From a virus, in IMG/VR virus record IMGVR_UViG_3300049218_000513, positions 1 through 40,205 of that record: DNA of 40,205 bases, one strand, 5' to 3'. The notes beneath the pieces were generated by a model, which was not told where the DNA came from, searched no databases, and saw only the letters and a list, made by a program, of their open reading frames with translations. Both the position numbers and the translations under genes were made by a program. This document shows positions 7,763 to 15,435 of the stretch, one piece after another (position 1 is the first letter of the stretch; each line of letters begins with the position of its first letter).

Positions 7763-8091
7763 GGCGTCGTCGTGGCGAATTGGATCGAGATGGCATTCGC
7801 CAGGATCGTCACCCGCTGACCGTTGGTTTGCGCGGCATCAGCGTTGATGGGGGCAGTGAAGTTACCAAACCACCACTGCGCGCCGGCGCTATCGAACATC
7901 GCCCAGCTGGTAAGAGCCGTCCCCCATTGCGTCAGTGGAGTTCCGAAATCCGCCTGCGCATCGAGCGAGGCCTGACCGCTGACCAGTGTCGTGATGGTGA
8001 AGGGCACGCGCGCATAGCCGCCGCCGGAGGGCTCCGTCAGCGTGGTGCCGGTCAAGGTTCCGATGCCCAGGAAGCCATTGATGAAGGCCAT
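7759..8091 (-). CDS. Small phage tail-fibre-region structural protein
   Basis: 110 residues from the ATG at 8091, chosen over a GTG at 8100 because GGAG lies 8 bases before the ATG. The N-terminal part (FINGFLGIGTLTGTTLTEPSGGGYARVPFT) matches a pattern common in small phage tail-fibre proteins, where an EP-SGGGYAR motif precedes a beta domain with a conserved Trp (SWAMFDSAGAQWWFGNFTAP). It is coupled to the next gene by an ATGA overlap. The exact role is unknown. Confidence 0.55.
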   Translation of the reverse strand: MAFINGFLGIGTLTGTTLTEPSGGGYARVPFTITTLVSGQASLDAQADFGTPLTQWGTALTSWAMFDSAGAQWWFGNFTAPINADAAQTNGQRVTILANAISIQFATTTP

Positions 8092-8136
8092 GGCCGTCAC
8101 TCCCAGAAAAGAGGTGATCGCGGGCGAAAGCGGCTG

Positions 8137-8550
8137 CTAGTCGAATGCCGGAATCGGCGGCGCAGTGGGAAGCGGCGTGTCAGATCCCGCGATGATCTTG
8201 CGAAGCGTTTCCCGGTATGCCTTCCAATCGGCGGGCACGCCCTTGCCGATTTCAAAGCAGCGCATCACGACTGCTTCGGAACTGGCAACCAGCGCCTTTT
8301 GCGCAGCCCGCTGAGCGACAACCTTCGCTATGCCGGCGACCTGCGCGGCGGTCGGCGTCGGCTTCGGAATCAACTGGCCATGGAGATGATGGGAATCGCC
8401 CTTCCGCGCTGCCCACTGGGCCGGCGAGAGCTCGACGAACTCGGGCTGATTGAAGTCCAGGCCATCATATGTCACGAAGCCGGTGTCGTAATAGCCCAGC
8501 ACGCGGGACGGCTGAGAAGCCGCGGGGTCGATCTTTGCGTAGAATGCCAT
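8137..8550 (-). CDS. Tail fibre assembly (chaperone)-like protein
   Basis: 137 residues. The N-terminus (FYAKIDPAASQPSRVLGYYDTGF) and the C-terminal segment WKAYRETLRKIIAGSDTPLP, followed by a Pro-rich end, resemble Tfa-type fibre assembly proteins, which end in a W-x-x-YR-x-x-LR motif and help fold the distal fibre. It lies 1 bp downstream of the coiled-coil fibre gene, the usual fibre-chaperone order. The family match is to the C-terminal motif and context, so it is moderate. Confidence 0.6.
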   Translation of the reverse strand: MAFYAKIDPAASQPSRVLGYYDTGFVTYDGLDFNQPEFVELSPAQWAARKGDSHHLHGQLIPKPTPTAAQVAGIAKVVAQRAAQKALVASSEAVVMRCFEIGKGVPADWKAYRETLRKIIAGSDTPLPTAPPIPAFD

Positions 8551-8551
8551 C

Positions 8552-9436
8552 CTAGTAACCTATTGCGATGTAATAATAGCCGTCATTGCCGCCGGCGGGC
8601 GCCGTGTTGATGGCCTGATACCCGCCGGCGTTAACGGTCTGCAGGCCGAGCGCGCCATTCTCCGGAGGCACGCTGGCAAGGAACGACCCGACGATGATCA
8701 GACAGGTGTTCGGGAAGGTGATGCCGTATGAAAAGTCGTTGGCAATACTCCCGGTTTCGACATCGCCGCTGCCCCATTGCAGGATCATTCCGCCGGGCAG
8801 CTTCTGATAGCCAGTCGTGCCGTCGTTAAAAGTGAACTGGCTGGCGACAATAATCGGGCTCCCGGAGACCTCTGCCGTTCCCGTAAAATTCGGCGAGTTG
8901 ATCGGCGCCTTCGTATTCTCGACCCCTTCCGCACGGGACGTTTCCGCGGAGATTGCAGCGCTCAGAGTGCTTTCTGCGCCCTCCGCGCGCGTCGTCTCGG
9001 CCGACACCGCATTCGTTCGATTGGTCACCTCGGTCGAGATCGAGGTGCTCAGAGCGCTTTCCGCGGCTTCGGCGCGCGTCGTCTCAGCCGAGATGGCATT
9101 CGTCCTGTTTGTCACCTCCGTCGAGATTTCCGTGCCGAGCGTTGCCTCCGCCCCTTCGGCGCGCGTCGTCTCGGTCGCGATGGCCGTGGCGATATACGCC
9201 ACCAGAAGGGTCGCGATCTGATTCTGGAGAGTCTTGCTCAGCGTGCCGCCGAAAGCCGTAACGAGGTTGCAGAGTTCCTCCTGCACGGCATTGGCCCAAT
9301 CCTCATCGACGGTGGTCGGAAAGATCGGTGGTGAAGCTCCGGGCGTCCCGCCCGTGAAATAGCTGTTGGGTTTTGGCCCGACGGCAGCTGGCGTCGGCAT
9401 CGTCGAAACGGCCGAGGCAATATCTATGCGATGCAT
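8552..9436 (-). CDS. Tail fibre protein with heptad-repeat shaft and gp53-like tip
   Basis: 294 residues. The N-terminus (MHRIDIASAV, then FTGGTPGASPP and DEDWANAVQEEL) matches the baseplate-attachment part of P2/Mu-type fibres. Residues 89-174 are about three tandem copies of a 29-residue unit (ETTRAEGAE...ISTEVTNRTNA), predicted to be a trimeric coiled-coil shaft. The C-terminus (about 208-294) resembles the gp53-like receptor-binding tip, with YQKLPGGMILQWGSGDV and closing beta strands NDGYYYIAIGY. It sits just upstream of a fibre-assembly-like gene. It is the best candidate for the main receptor-binding fibre. Confidence 0.85.
   Translation of the reverse strand: MHRIDIASAVSTMPTPAAVGPKPNSYFTGGTPGASPPIFPTTVDEDWANAVQEELCNLVTAFGGTLSKTLQNQIATLLVAYIATAIATETTRAEGAEATLGTEISTEVTNRTNAISAETTRAEAAESALSTSISTEVTNRTNAVSAETTRAEGAESTLSAAISAETSRAEGVENTKAPINSPNFTGTAEVSGSPIIVASQFTFNDGTTGYQKLPGGMILQWGSGDVETGSIANDFSYGITFPNTCLIIVGSFLASVPPENGALGLQTVNAGGYQAINTAPAGGNDGYYYIAIGY
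8915..9172 (-). repeat. Tandem 87-bp repeats encoding the fibre shaft
   Basis: About three in-frame copies of an 87-bp unit encode residues 89-174 of the fibre. Each unit carries ETTRAE-AE and, in the first two, ISTEVTNRTNA. Such repeats allow the shaft length to change by recombination. Confidence 0.85.
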
Positions 9437-9449
9437 AATGGTCCCCGGT

Positions 9450-10484
9450 TCAGAACATCGAACGGAAGCGCAGCCCCGAGGCCGCGGGCCTCAGGATCGG
9501 CGTGAGCAGCTGGCCGACCAAGGGACCCACAAGAGCCAGGTCGTTCGGTCCCGTCGGATGCAGACCCGTCGGGTCGATGCCGAAGGCCGTGTTCAGCGCA
9601 CCCGTCGTGTTGACGAACTGCACCCGTGTCGAGCCGACATCCGAGACGGCAGCCTGCAGGGCGGCCGCCTGGAAACCGCCGAAGGGCTCCAGCACGGCGA
9701 TCTGCGTCTTCTGCGGCGTGGCCGCCAGCATCCCCGACAGCACCTGGATCAGCGCGGCCGTCACGGCCGCCGGGGTCGCCGATTGGTCATTTGTTCCATG
9801 GTTGATGATGATCAGGTCAGGCGCCGGCGTGAAAACCCGTGGCACGCCCGGCAGCTGTTGGTTCCAGTAGACCGTCGCCGCCGGCATGTTGCCGGATCCG
9901 CCTTTCGTGAGCCCCGTCGCCCCGAATCCGCATATGCCGATCTCCGCGCCCAGCAGCTCCCGCTGCTGGAAAGACCAGCACGACTTATTGTCGTTCCGAT
10001 CCGTGTCGTTCGCGGCTGTCGAATTGATCGTCCGGACGCCCTCCGTGATGCTGTCGCCCAGCACGAAGACGTTCAAAGGATATGAGCGCGGCAGATAGAC
10101 CGATGCGCCTGCATCGATCGTCAACCCCGTGAAGATCACGGCGGTGTTGGACGGCGCGTTCCACCGGTTGATCGTCTCCGAGGTGGATTTGACCATCACT
10201 TCCAGCAGGTGCCAGGCCGACGCGGTCGTGTCCGACGGCATCGCCAGCGTCACGGTCGCCGCGACGCTATAGGCCGTCCAGGGACCGTAGCCATCGATCC
10301 TCGCCCAAATCTCGGAATAGGGCGCTGAAAGATTCGCGGTATTGACGTTCAGGACGCAGGAGTTGCCGGTGAACAGCGTCCGGAAATAGGCCCCCGCGCA
10401 GATCGTCGTGGCACTTGCGCCGGCGATCCAGTTGTACGGCGAATAGAGGATCGCCGGGTTATTGGCCGCGATCGCGGTGGTCAC
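9450..10484 (-). CDS. SGNH/GDSL esterase, tail-associated deacetylase-like protein
   Basis: 344 residues. Residues 1-130 form a beta-rich N-terminal domain, like the jelly-roll of CE2-type carbohydrate esterases. An SGNH hydrolase follows: block I GDSITEG at 143-149 with Ser145, block III NHGTND at 228-233, and Asp304/His309 in DPTGLHP. Such enzymes remove acetyl groups from glycans. There is no signal peptide, unlike the 852-residue protein. The start is a GTG at 10484, 1 bp after the stop of the LamG gene, so the two are probably cotranslated. It likely trims host surface polysaccharide during adsorption. Confidence 0.8.
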   Translation of the reverse strand: MTTAIAANNPAILYSPYNWIAGASATTICAGAYFRTLFTGNSCVLNVNTANLSAPYSEIWARIDGYGPWTAYSVAATVTLAMPSDTTASAWHLLEVMVKSTSETINRWNAPSNTAVIFTGLTIDAGASVYLPRSYPLNVFVLGDSITEGVRTINSTAANDTDRNDNKSCWSFQQRELLGAEIGICGFGATGLTKGGSGNMPAATVYWNQQLPGVPRVFTPAPDLIIINHGTNDQSATPAAVTAALIQVLSGMLAATPQKTQIAVLEPFGGFQAAALQAAVSDVGSTRVQFVNTTGALNTAFGIDPTGLHPTGPNDLALVGPLVGQLLTPILRPAASGLRFRSMF

Positions 10485-10485
10485 G

Positions 10486-11478
10486 TCACATCCACCGGAA
10501 CAGCGGCGTGCCGCTCGCCGCCGTCACGAACATCATGAGCGTGCTAACAAACGGCTCATCCCAGTTCGGTCCGGTCCCTGATCCCGAGGCCGTGAACTGA
10601 ACATCGGCCCCCTGCGTCGCGGAGGATGTGGCGGGCAGGATCGTATAGGTGACGCTGTCACCTGCCTTCATCAGCAGGCGAATGCCGGAGGCTGGCGACG
10701 GTCGCGTGCCGATCGGCACAGAGAGCGGCGCCAGGCTATCGAGGCCGGTGCCGTCGAGATGATAGAGAGAGGTCATACCCTCGGTTCCGGCATAAGGCGC
10801 CGTCGGGGGGGTGAAGGCGGCGGTATATTTGGCAATCGGCCAGATGGCCACTTCATCGATCGATCCCGCCCAGCGGTTCGGACCTGGCTGTCCGTTCGCG
10901 CCGAGCGGCAGGCTCGCCGACTGGCCCCAATCGCGCACGCCGAAGCACCCGAGCGCCGCATTGTAGACGAAGGTATTGGTGGCGCTGCCCGCCAAGGCGC
11001 CATCGACATAGAGGCTCACGGTCGTCGCCGTCACCACAAGAGCAAGATGATGCCAGCTGCCGTCGCAGATATTGACAGAGGTTGTCAGATCGACCTCGCC
11101 GCTGCCCGGATAGGCCACGCCGATCGCTTGCCCCGCGTTGTCGCAGCCAAACCAGAACAGAAAAGCATAGCCTGCCGCGACCTGCTTTGTTCCGTTCACC
11201 GTCCCCTGAACCCTGGCCTCGACGGTGAAGGGATAGGACGACGGCAGCGGGTTGATGCTCGCCTGCGCGTAGCCCCCGCTGAGGCCCGAGCCGAACCCTG
11301 TAGCCGCGGCCGTGAATACGCCGCCCACCAAGGAAAGGCCCGGATAAAGCACAGGCTGAATCGGTCCCACGCCGGCTACTCCGTTCGGTGCTGTTGGAAT
11401 GTTGTCGAAGGCTTCGGTCAGGTCGGCCGCCGTCAAGACAGCGTTGTCGATCCACTGTCCGTTTACATAGGCGGTCAT
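10486..11478 (-). CDS. LamG-domain (concanavalin A-like) tail protein
   Basis: 330 residues. The N-terminus (YVNGQWIDNAVLTAADLTEAFDN) resembles baseplate-anchoring segments of fibres. Residues 70-235 form a LamG/ConA-like lectin domain with diagnostic stretches PFTVEARVQG, DGSWHHLALVVTATTVSLYVDG and WAGSIDEVAIWP. The remaining C-terminal part is beta-rich with a terminal VTAASGTPLFRWM. It probably binds glycans and may position the SGNH esterase encoded 1 bp downstream. It follows the gp48-type baseplate gene, the first fibre position in Mu-like order. Confidence 0.75.
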   Translation of the reverse strand: MTAYVNGQWIDNAVLTAADLTEAFDNIPTAPNGVAGVGPIQPVLYPGLSLVGGVFTAAATGFGSGLSGGYAQASINPLPSSYPFTVEARVQGTVNGTKQVAAGYAFLFWFGCDNAGQAIGVAYPGSGEVDLTTSVNICDGSWHHLALVVTATTVSLYVDGALAGSATNTFVYNAALGCFGVRDWGQSASLPLGANGQPGPNRWAGSIDEVAIWPIAKYTAAFTPPTAPYAGTEGMTSLYHLDGTGLDSLAPLSVPIGTRPSPASGIRLLMKAGDSVTYTILPATSSATQGADVQFTASGSGTGPNWDEPFVSTLMMFVTAASGTPLFRWM

Positions 11479-11509
11479 CTGGGAGACTCCTTCTGCGACG
11501 CGCGGTCGT

Positions 11510-12145
11510 TCAGCCGAGCGGCGTCGACCCGAGCACGAAGCTGTCGAGAGCGGATGTGACGTAGTTGAAGATCAGGATCGTCTGCGGTGGCGAAAGCCTC
11601 TTGAAAACGCATTCCAGCACTGTGGCGGATCCCGGCGCGGCCAGCCGACCGATTTCTCCGAACCAAAGAATGTTGACCTGCCAAGCGGCCCCCCAGTCGT
11701 CGCTCCAGAGAGGCTGTCCCACCGCGTTCACACCGATGCGGAAGGGCGCAAACTCGGTGATGCTGATCTCGTAACCATAGATCGCGGCGACAGCCGTCAG
11801 CGACGCGATGGAGTATCCGCCTGTCGCCGCCAGGCGCGCCGCCAGCGCCTGCTGTCGCTGCTCGATCGTGGGGCTCAGGGGCGTGCAGGGATCCGGCAGC
11901 CCGAAAGTTTCCTCCCAGGCCGGCAGCAGCAGAACCGAGGTCGGCGGGTAGGATTCGGTCTCCGTCAGCTGCGAGATCTGGCCGCTGAACTGCGCCATGA
12001 GCGCGGACTCGCCGACGCGCAGCTGCGCCATGATGCTGCCCGGCAGGTCGTTCCAGATGCGGCCGCGCGGCTGCAAGCGGCTGAGAAGGTCGGCATAGTC
12101 ATCCTGCCCGGCGGAGGGCACCGGGTTCGGTGGCAGGGCTTGCAT
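11510..12145 (-). CDS. Mu gp48-like baseplate protein (DUF2313/YmfQ family)
   Basis: 211 residues. Family features are DDYADLLSRLQPRGRIWN near the N-terminus, the central LLPAWEETFGLPDPC, and the ATGGYSIASLTAVAAIYGYEI segment. The C-terminal domain ends with VFKRLSPPQTILIFNY. In Mu-type tails gp48 caps the baseplate wedge and links to fibres. It lies 4 bp after gp47 and before the fibre genes, the standard order. Confidence 0.85.
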   Translation of the reverse strand: MQALPPNPVPSAGQDDYADLLSRLQPRGRIWNDLPGSIMAQLRVGESALMAQFSGQISQLTETESYPPTSVLLLPAWEETFGLPDPCTPLSPTIEQRQQALAARLAATGGYSIASLTAVAAIYGYEISITEFAPFRIGVNAVGQPLWSDDWGAAWQVNILWFGEIGRLAAPGSATVLECVFKRLSPPQTILIFNYVTSALDSFVLGSTPLG

Positions 12146-12149
12146 GCCG

Positions 12150-13265
12150 TCAGCTCCAGGTGAGCGTGCCGAGCTGGGCCAGCTGCCCTGCCGACACCGT
12201 CACGTCGGCCGCTGGCGCCGCCAGGTCGAAACTGCCGACGCCGGCGGCCGTCTCGATCGCACCCGAAATCTGCTCGACGGGAAGCGTTCCTCCCGTCTGA
12301 CCCGGAATGATGCCATCGCCATAAGTCGCGGTCGGCGTCGTCGTCACGAAGAGGGCCGCGAGCGACACGCCGATATTGACTTGCGCCGTTGCCAGCGTCG
12401 TGCCCGCCTGCGGCACAAGGTTGAGGACTCTGACGTTCACCGGCGTGCTGGTCAGCGCGAAGGCCTGGAAATTCGCGGTCACCGGGCGCACGGCATTGAT
12501 CGCCGCCTCCACCGCGGTGATGTCCGCGCTCAGCGGGAACGGATCGGACCGGCCATCCATCATGAAGGCCACGTCGACCGTGTTGGCGCCACGGTTTAAG
12601 GGGAAAACCCAGACGCGGGTGACGCCGGGAACAGTCTTCGCCCAGGTCTGATAATCCCAGATCGAGCCGCCCATGGGCTGGTTGCTCATGCGCTGCTTCA
12701 GCCGCACCTGGCCGTCTTCGTCGCTTTCCACATCCGTGCCGCCGGTCAGGCCCGCGCTGCCGACGGGCACAGTGGCCGAGACGCCGGCGATCGCTGTTGC
12801 GGGCGTCAGCACGGTCCCGGCGGCCGCGTTGCCGGCCGAGCCGCCGGCGGTCGCCTCCACCGAAACGGTGTCGCTGCCGCCGCCCGTCAGCTCCAGCGCC
12901 GCCTGCGTCGTGTAGATCACGCCGGTGGCCTGATTCTGCAGCACCCATCCGGCGCCCACCACCAGGCCGGCCGTGCCGGAGATGATGACGGGGCCCGCGG
13001 CCGGTGCGGCGTTCTGGCGCGGCACGCCGACGCCGGCCATCCAGCGCGTGAGGTAAGGGCCGCGCGAGCTGAACGGGATCAGCACCCAATCGATCAGACG
13101 CGCCATATAGCCATACATCTGGTCGGTCTGACCGGCCAGGATCTTGCTCAAGATGACCAGCGGGCTGCGCCGCAGCAGCGGCAGCACGCCGGGTATCGCC
13201 GAGAAGGCTGCGATCGCCTGGCTGTAGAGCGTCTGCAAGCTCGGGCGGTTGAAAGACCCGCTCAT
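12150..13265 (-). CDS. Baseplate J / Mu gp47-like wedge protein
   Basis: 371 residues, the size of the baseplate J family (P2 gpJ, Mu gp47). Features are SKILAGQTDQMYGYMARLID at about 42-60, the beta domain with GAGWVLQNQATGVIYTTQ, the acidic-turn segment LTGGTDVESDEDGQVRLKQR, and SIWDYQTWAKTVPGVTRVWV. It forms the outer wedge of the contractile-tail baseplate. The start overlaps the stop of the gp46-like gene by ATGA. Confidence 0.9.
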   Translation of the reverse strand: MSGSFNRPSLQTLYSQAIAAFSAIPGVLPLLRRSPLVILSKILAGQTDQMYGYMARLIDWVLIPFSSRGPYLTRWMAGVGVPRQNAAPAAGPVIISGTAGLVVGAGWVLQNQATGVIYTTQAALELTGGGSDTVSVEATAGGSAGNAAAGTVLTPATAIAGVSATVPVGSAGLTGGTDVESDEDGQVRLKQRMSNQPMGGSIWDYQTWAKTVPGVTRVWVFPLNRGANTVDVAFMMDGRSDPFPLSADITAVEAAINAVRPVTANFQAFALTSTPVNVRVLNLVPQAGTTLATAQVNIGVSLAALFVTTTPTATYGDGIIPGQTGGTLPVEQISGAIETAAGVGSFDLAAPAADVTVSAGQLAQLGTLTWS

Positions 13266-13765
13266 GAAAAGCCCATCCGCGTCACGGTCGTGATGCCCAT
13301 CGTCGCGTTCCAGACCACGTCATAGGCCGTGTTCACCGTCTGACCGCCGATGCTTTGGGCGATGTTGACGATCAGCGCCGCTGACCCGATGCCGGTCTGG
13401 ATGGCTTGACAGGTCACCGACTGCGCCACCTTGTCCTCCTGCATCCATGCCAGCGCCTGGACGCAGGCCTGCGCCATCTTGTTGAGCGTTGTCTGCGTCA
13501 GCAGCTCGTTCACGTACAGCCAGAGCTTGCTGCCGATCAGATCCGGCGGGTTGTCGCCCTGCTGCTGCAGAAACGCCGTATCGGCCCACCAGCCGCGCGG
13601 ATCGGTGCTGCCGCGCGGCAGCGTGTCACCGGGATCGGCCTGCCGATCCGTCAGCAGGCTGATCAGCACGGCGGTGTCGAGCGTGGCGTCCATCGCCAGG
13701 TCGCCGCCCGCGATCACGAAATCGCCCGTGCCGGTCGTATTGTCGTAGATGATCAGCAGATCCAC
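13262..13765 (-). CDS. Mu gp46-like baseplate protein
   Basis: 167 residues. The family signature is seen in LLTDRQADPGDTLP, then RGWWADTAF, GSKLWLYVNELLTQTTLNKMAQACVQALAWM, and a beta-rich tail. GP46-type proteins are baseplate components related in position to P2 gpW/T4 gp25. It lies between gp45-like and gp47-like genes, exactly as in phage Mu. Confidence 0.9.
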   Translation of the reverse strand: MDLLIIYDNTTGTGDFVIAGGDLAMDATLDTAVLISLLTDRQADPGDTLPRGSTDPRGWWADTAFLQQQGDNPPDLIGSKLWLYVNELLTQTTLNKMAQACVQALAWMQEDKVAQSVTCQAIQTGIGSAALIVNIAQSIGGQTVNTAYDVVWNATMGITTVTRMGFS

Positions 13766-13768
13766 GGA

Positions 13769-14335
13769 TCAGGTCCCCGGCACGGGCGGGCCGCTGTCGC
13801 CGCCGCCCGGCGTCACACCCGACTCTTCGAGCCCCAGCAGACCGATATTCGTGGTGCCGAAGCCGGCCGTCACATTCGCCGTCGCCGTGATCGCGCCGGT
13901 CACCGCCATGCCCTGGCTGGCCGCGATCGGGGCGTTGACCTGGAACTGGCCGCCATTCGGCGTGGCGATGATGTTGCCGGTGCCATCCAGCACCAGGCTG
14001 CTGCCCGCCTTGTCCACCAACTCGATCTTGCCGGTGCGCAGGATGATGCGATGGCCGTTTCCGACAAGTCCCCATTCGCCGGGCTGCAGGTCAACCTGCA
14101 CCTGGCCGACGGCGTCGCCGGCGAGCGCCACCTTGTGGTCACGCGTGCCGTTGCACTGCAGGATCATCACGTCGGCGCCGGGCGACGGGCGGGCCGTGTA
14201 GCCGGGCGGGAGCAGCAGCTCGACGCCGTTGAAGGTCTCATTGTCCAGCGCCGTCACCTGCAGCTCCGTCCGCGGACCCACTGTCGCACCCGCCACCTTG
14301 CCGCGCGTAATCATGCTCATCAGCGCCGCCCACAT
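13769..14335 (-). CDS. Mu gp45-like baseplate spike (central puncturing) protein
   Basis: 188 residues. It begins MITRGKVAGATVGPRTELQVTA and contains the repeated beta pattern and segment GADVMILQCNGTRDHKVALA of Mu gp45 proteins, the membrane-piercing spike. The middle (GNGHRIILRTGKIELVDKAG) and the Gly/Thr-rich C-terminal beta-helix fit a trimeric spike. The stop is followed by a 3-bp gap to gp46; its ATG overlaps the stop of gp44. An internal ATG at residue 7 is an alternative start. Confidence 0.88.
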   Translation of the reverse strand: MWAALMSMITRGKVAGATVGPRTELQVTALDNETFNGVELLLPPGYTARPSPGADVMILQCNGTRDHKVALAGDAVGQVQVDLQPGEWGLVGNGHRIILRTGKIELVDKAGSSLVLDGTGNIIATPNGGQFQVNAPIAASQGMAVTGAITATANVTAGFGTTNIGLLGLEESGVTPGGGDSGPPVPGT

Positions 14336-15435
14336 TATTGATTGGCGCTCCCGATGCCGTCCAGGTTCCAGACGCCCGAATGGCCGCGGCCGCGACGCTT
14401 GCGCAGCCGGACCTCACCGGGATCGGGCGTGAACCCCTCCGGCGGCCCGACGGTCAGCATGCAGGTCTTCCCGCGCGACGGATCGTAGCGGTAGCTCACG
14501 CCAGCGATCAGCATGTCCGCGTTGATCTGCAGCGGTTGGCAATCGACCGAGACCATCTGGTTGAGCGTCCAGAGCGACCCATCCGGCTGCCGCCAGCCCT
14601 CCACTTCGATATCGGCAAGCGTCGCGCGCCCGAAGGCGTAGCGCATCTCCCAATTCGCCCGCTGCTGCATGCCCTCGGCGCTGAGCTGGCTCTCGGCGAT
14701 CGACACATGCGGCCGGTAGCGCGGCACGCCCGGGTCGATCGCGACCGCCTGCTGCGAGGTCTGTACCGTTCCCGTCGCCTTGATGCCACTCTGGCCCTTG
14801 ACGATGTAATGCGAGAACCGCTTCGCGACATTCAGCCGGGCGCGGTAGGACAGGACATTTTGCCCCCAGATCAGGCTCCCGGAGGCCTGGGTCGACCCGG
14901 TCCGCGTCAGCACCAGGTTACCCATCGGATCATCCGTGAGCAGCACGGCGCTCATGCGCCCCAGCCGCTCCAGGAACTGATATACGGTCTCGGCGCGCTG
15001 GATGGTGGCGTCCTGCACCACCATGCTCGCATCGGTCTGCAGCACCACGCCGATGCCGAAGGGCTGACACATCGCATTGGCGATCGCGCCCAGCGTATAG
15101 CCCTGGAACTGCCCACTCGGGATGTCGAGCGCGCAATCGACCAGGTCCTCCGTCTTGCTGCGGATGCGGATCGTGACGTTATGCGACTGCGCGTCGCCGG
15201 TCGGTTCATAGCCGTCGACATAGCCGGTCGCGATGCGGTCGCTTCCGTCCATCAGCACCACGGACGTCCATGGCGTCAGCTGCCACGGCGTGTCGGTCCC
15301 GGCCCAGCGCTCGGTGACCGGAATGTCGCCGTCGCCGCACATGCGGTCCAGCCCGCGGTTGAACCGCATGCCAAACCAGCCGGAATAGGCCTGTCCGTTG
15401 GCGAGCACCGCGACGGTCTCCGAAGCGGCGCTCAT
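14335..15435 (-). CDS. Mu gp44 (P)-like baseplate hub protein
   Basis: 366 residues, the size of Mu gp44/P and the P2 gpD-related hub family. Characteristic stretches are YSGWFGMRFNRGLDRMCGDG at the start, GYVDGYEPTGDAQSHNVTIR, SKTEDLVDCAL, and LSYRARLNVAKRFSHYIVKGQ with the hub fold. The C-terminus is basic (LRKRRGRGHSG). It is expected to form the trimeric hub that carries the gp45 spike. The stop overlaps the gp45 start, and the start overlaps the gpN stop. Confidence 0.88.
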   Translation of the reverse strand: MSAASETVAVLANGQAYSGWFGMRFNRGLDRMCGDGDIPVTERWAGTDTPWQLTPWTSVVLMDGSDRIATGYVDGYEPTGDAQSHNVTIRIRSKTEDLVDCALDIPSGQFQGYTLGAIANAMCQPFGIGVVLQTDASMVVQDATIQRAETVYQFLERLGRMSAVLLTDDPMGNLVLTRTGSTQASGSLIWGQNVLSYRARLNVAKRFSHYIVKGQSGIKATGTVQTSQQAVAIDPGVPRYRPHVSIAESQLSAEGMQQRANWEMRYAFGRATLADIEVEGWRQPDGSLWTLNQMVSVDCQPLQINADMLIAGVSYRYDPSRGKTCMLTVGPPEGFTPDPGEVRLRKRRGRGHSGVWNLDGIGSANQ

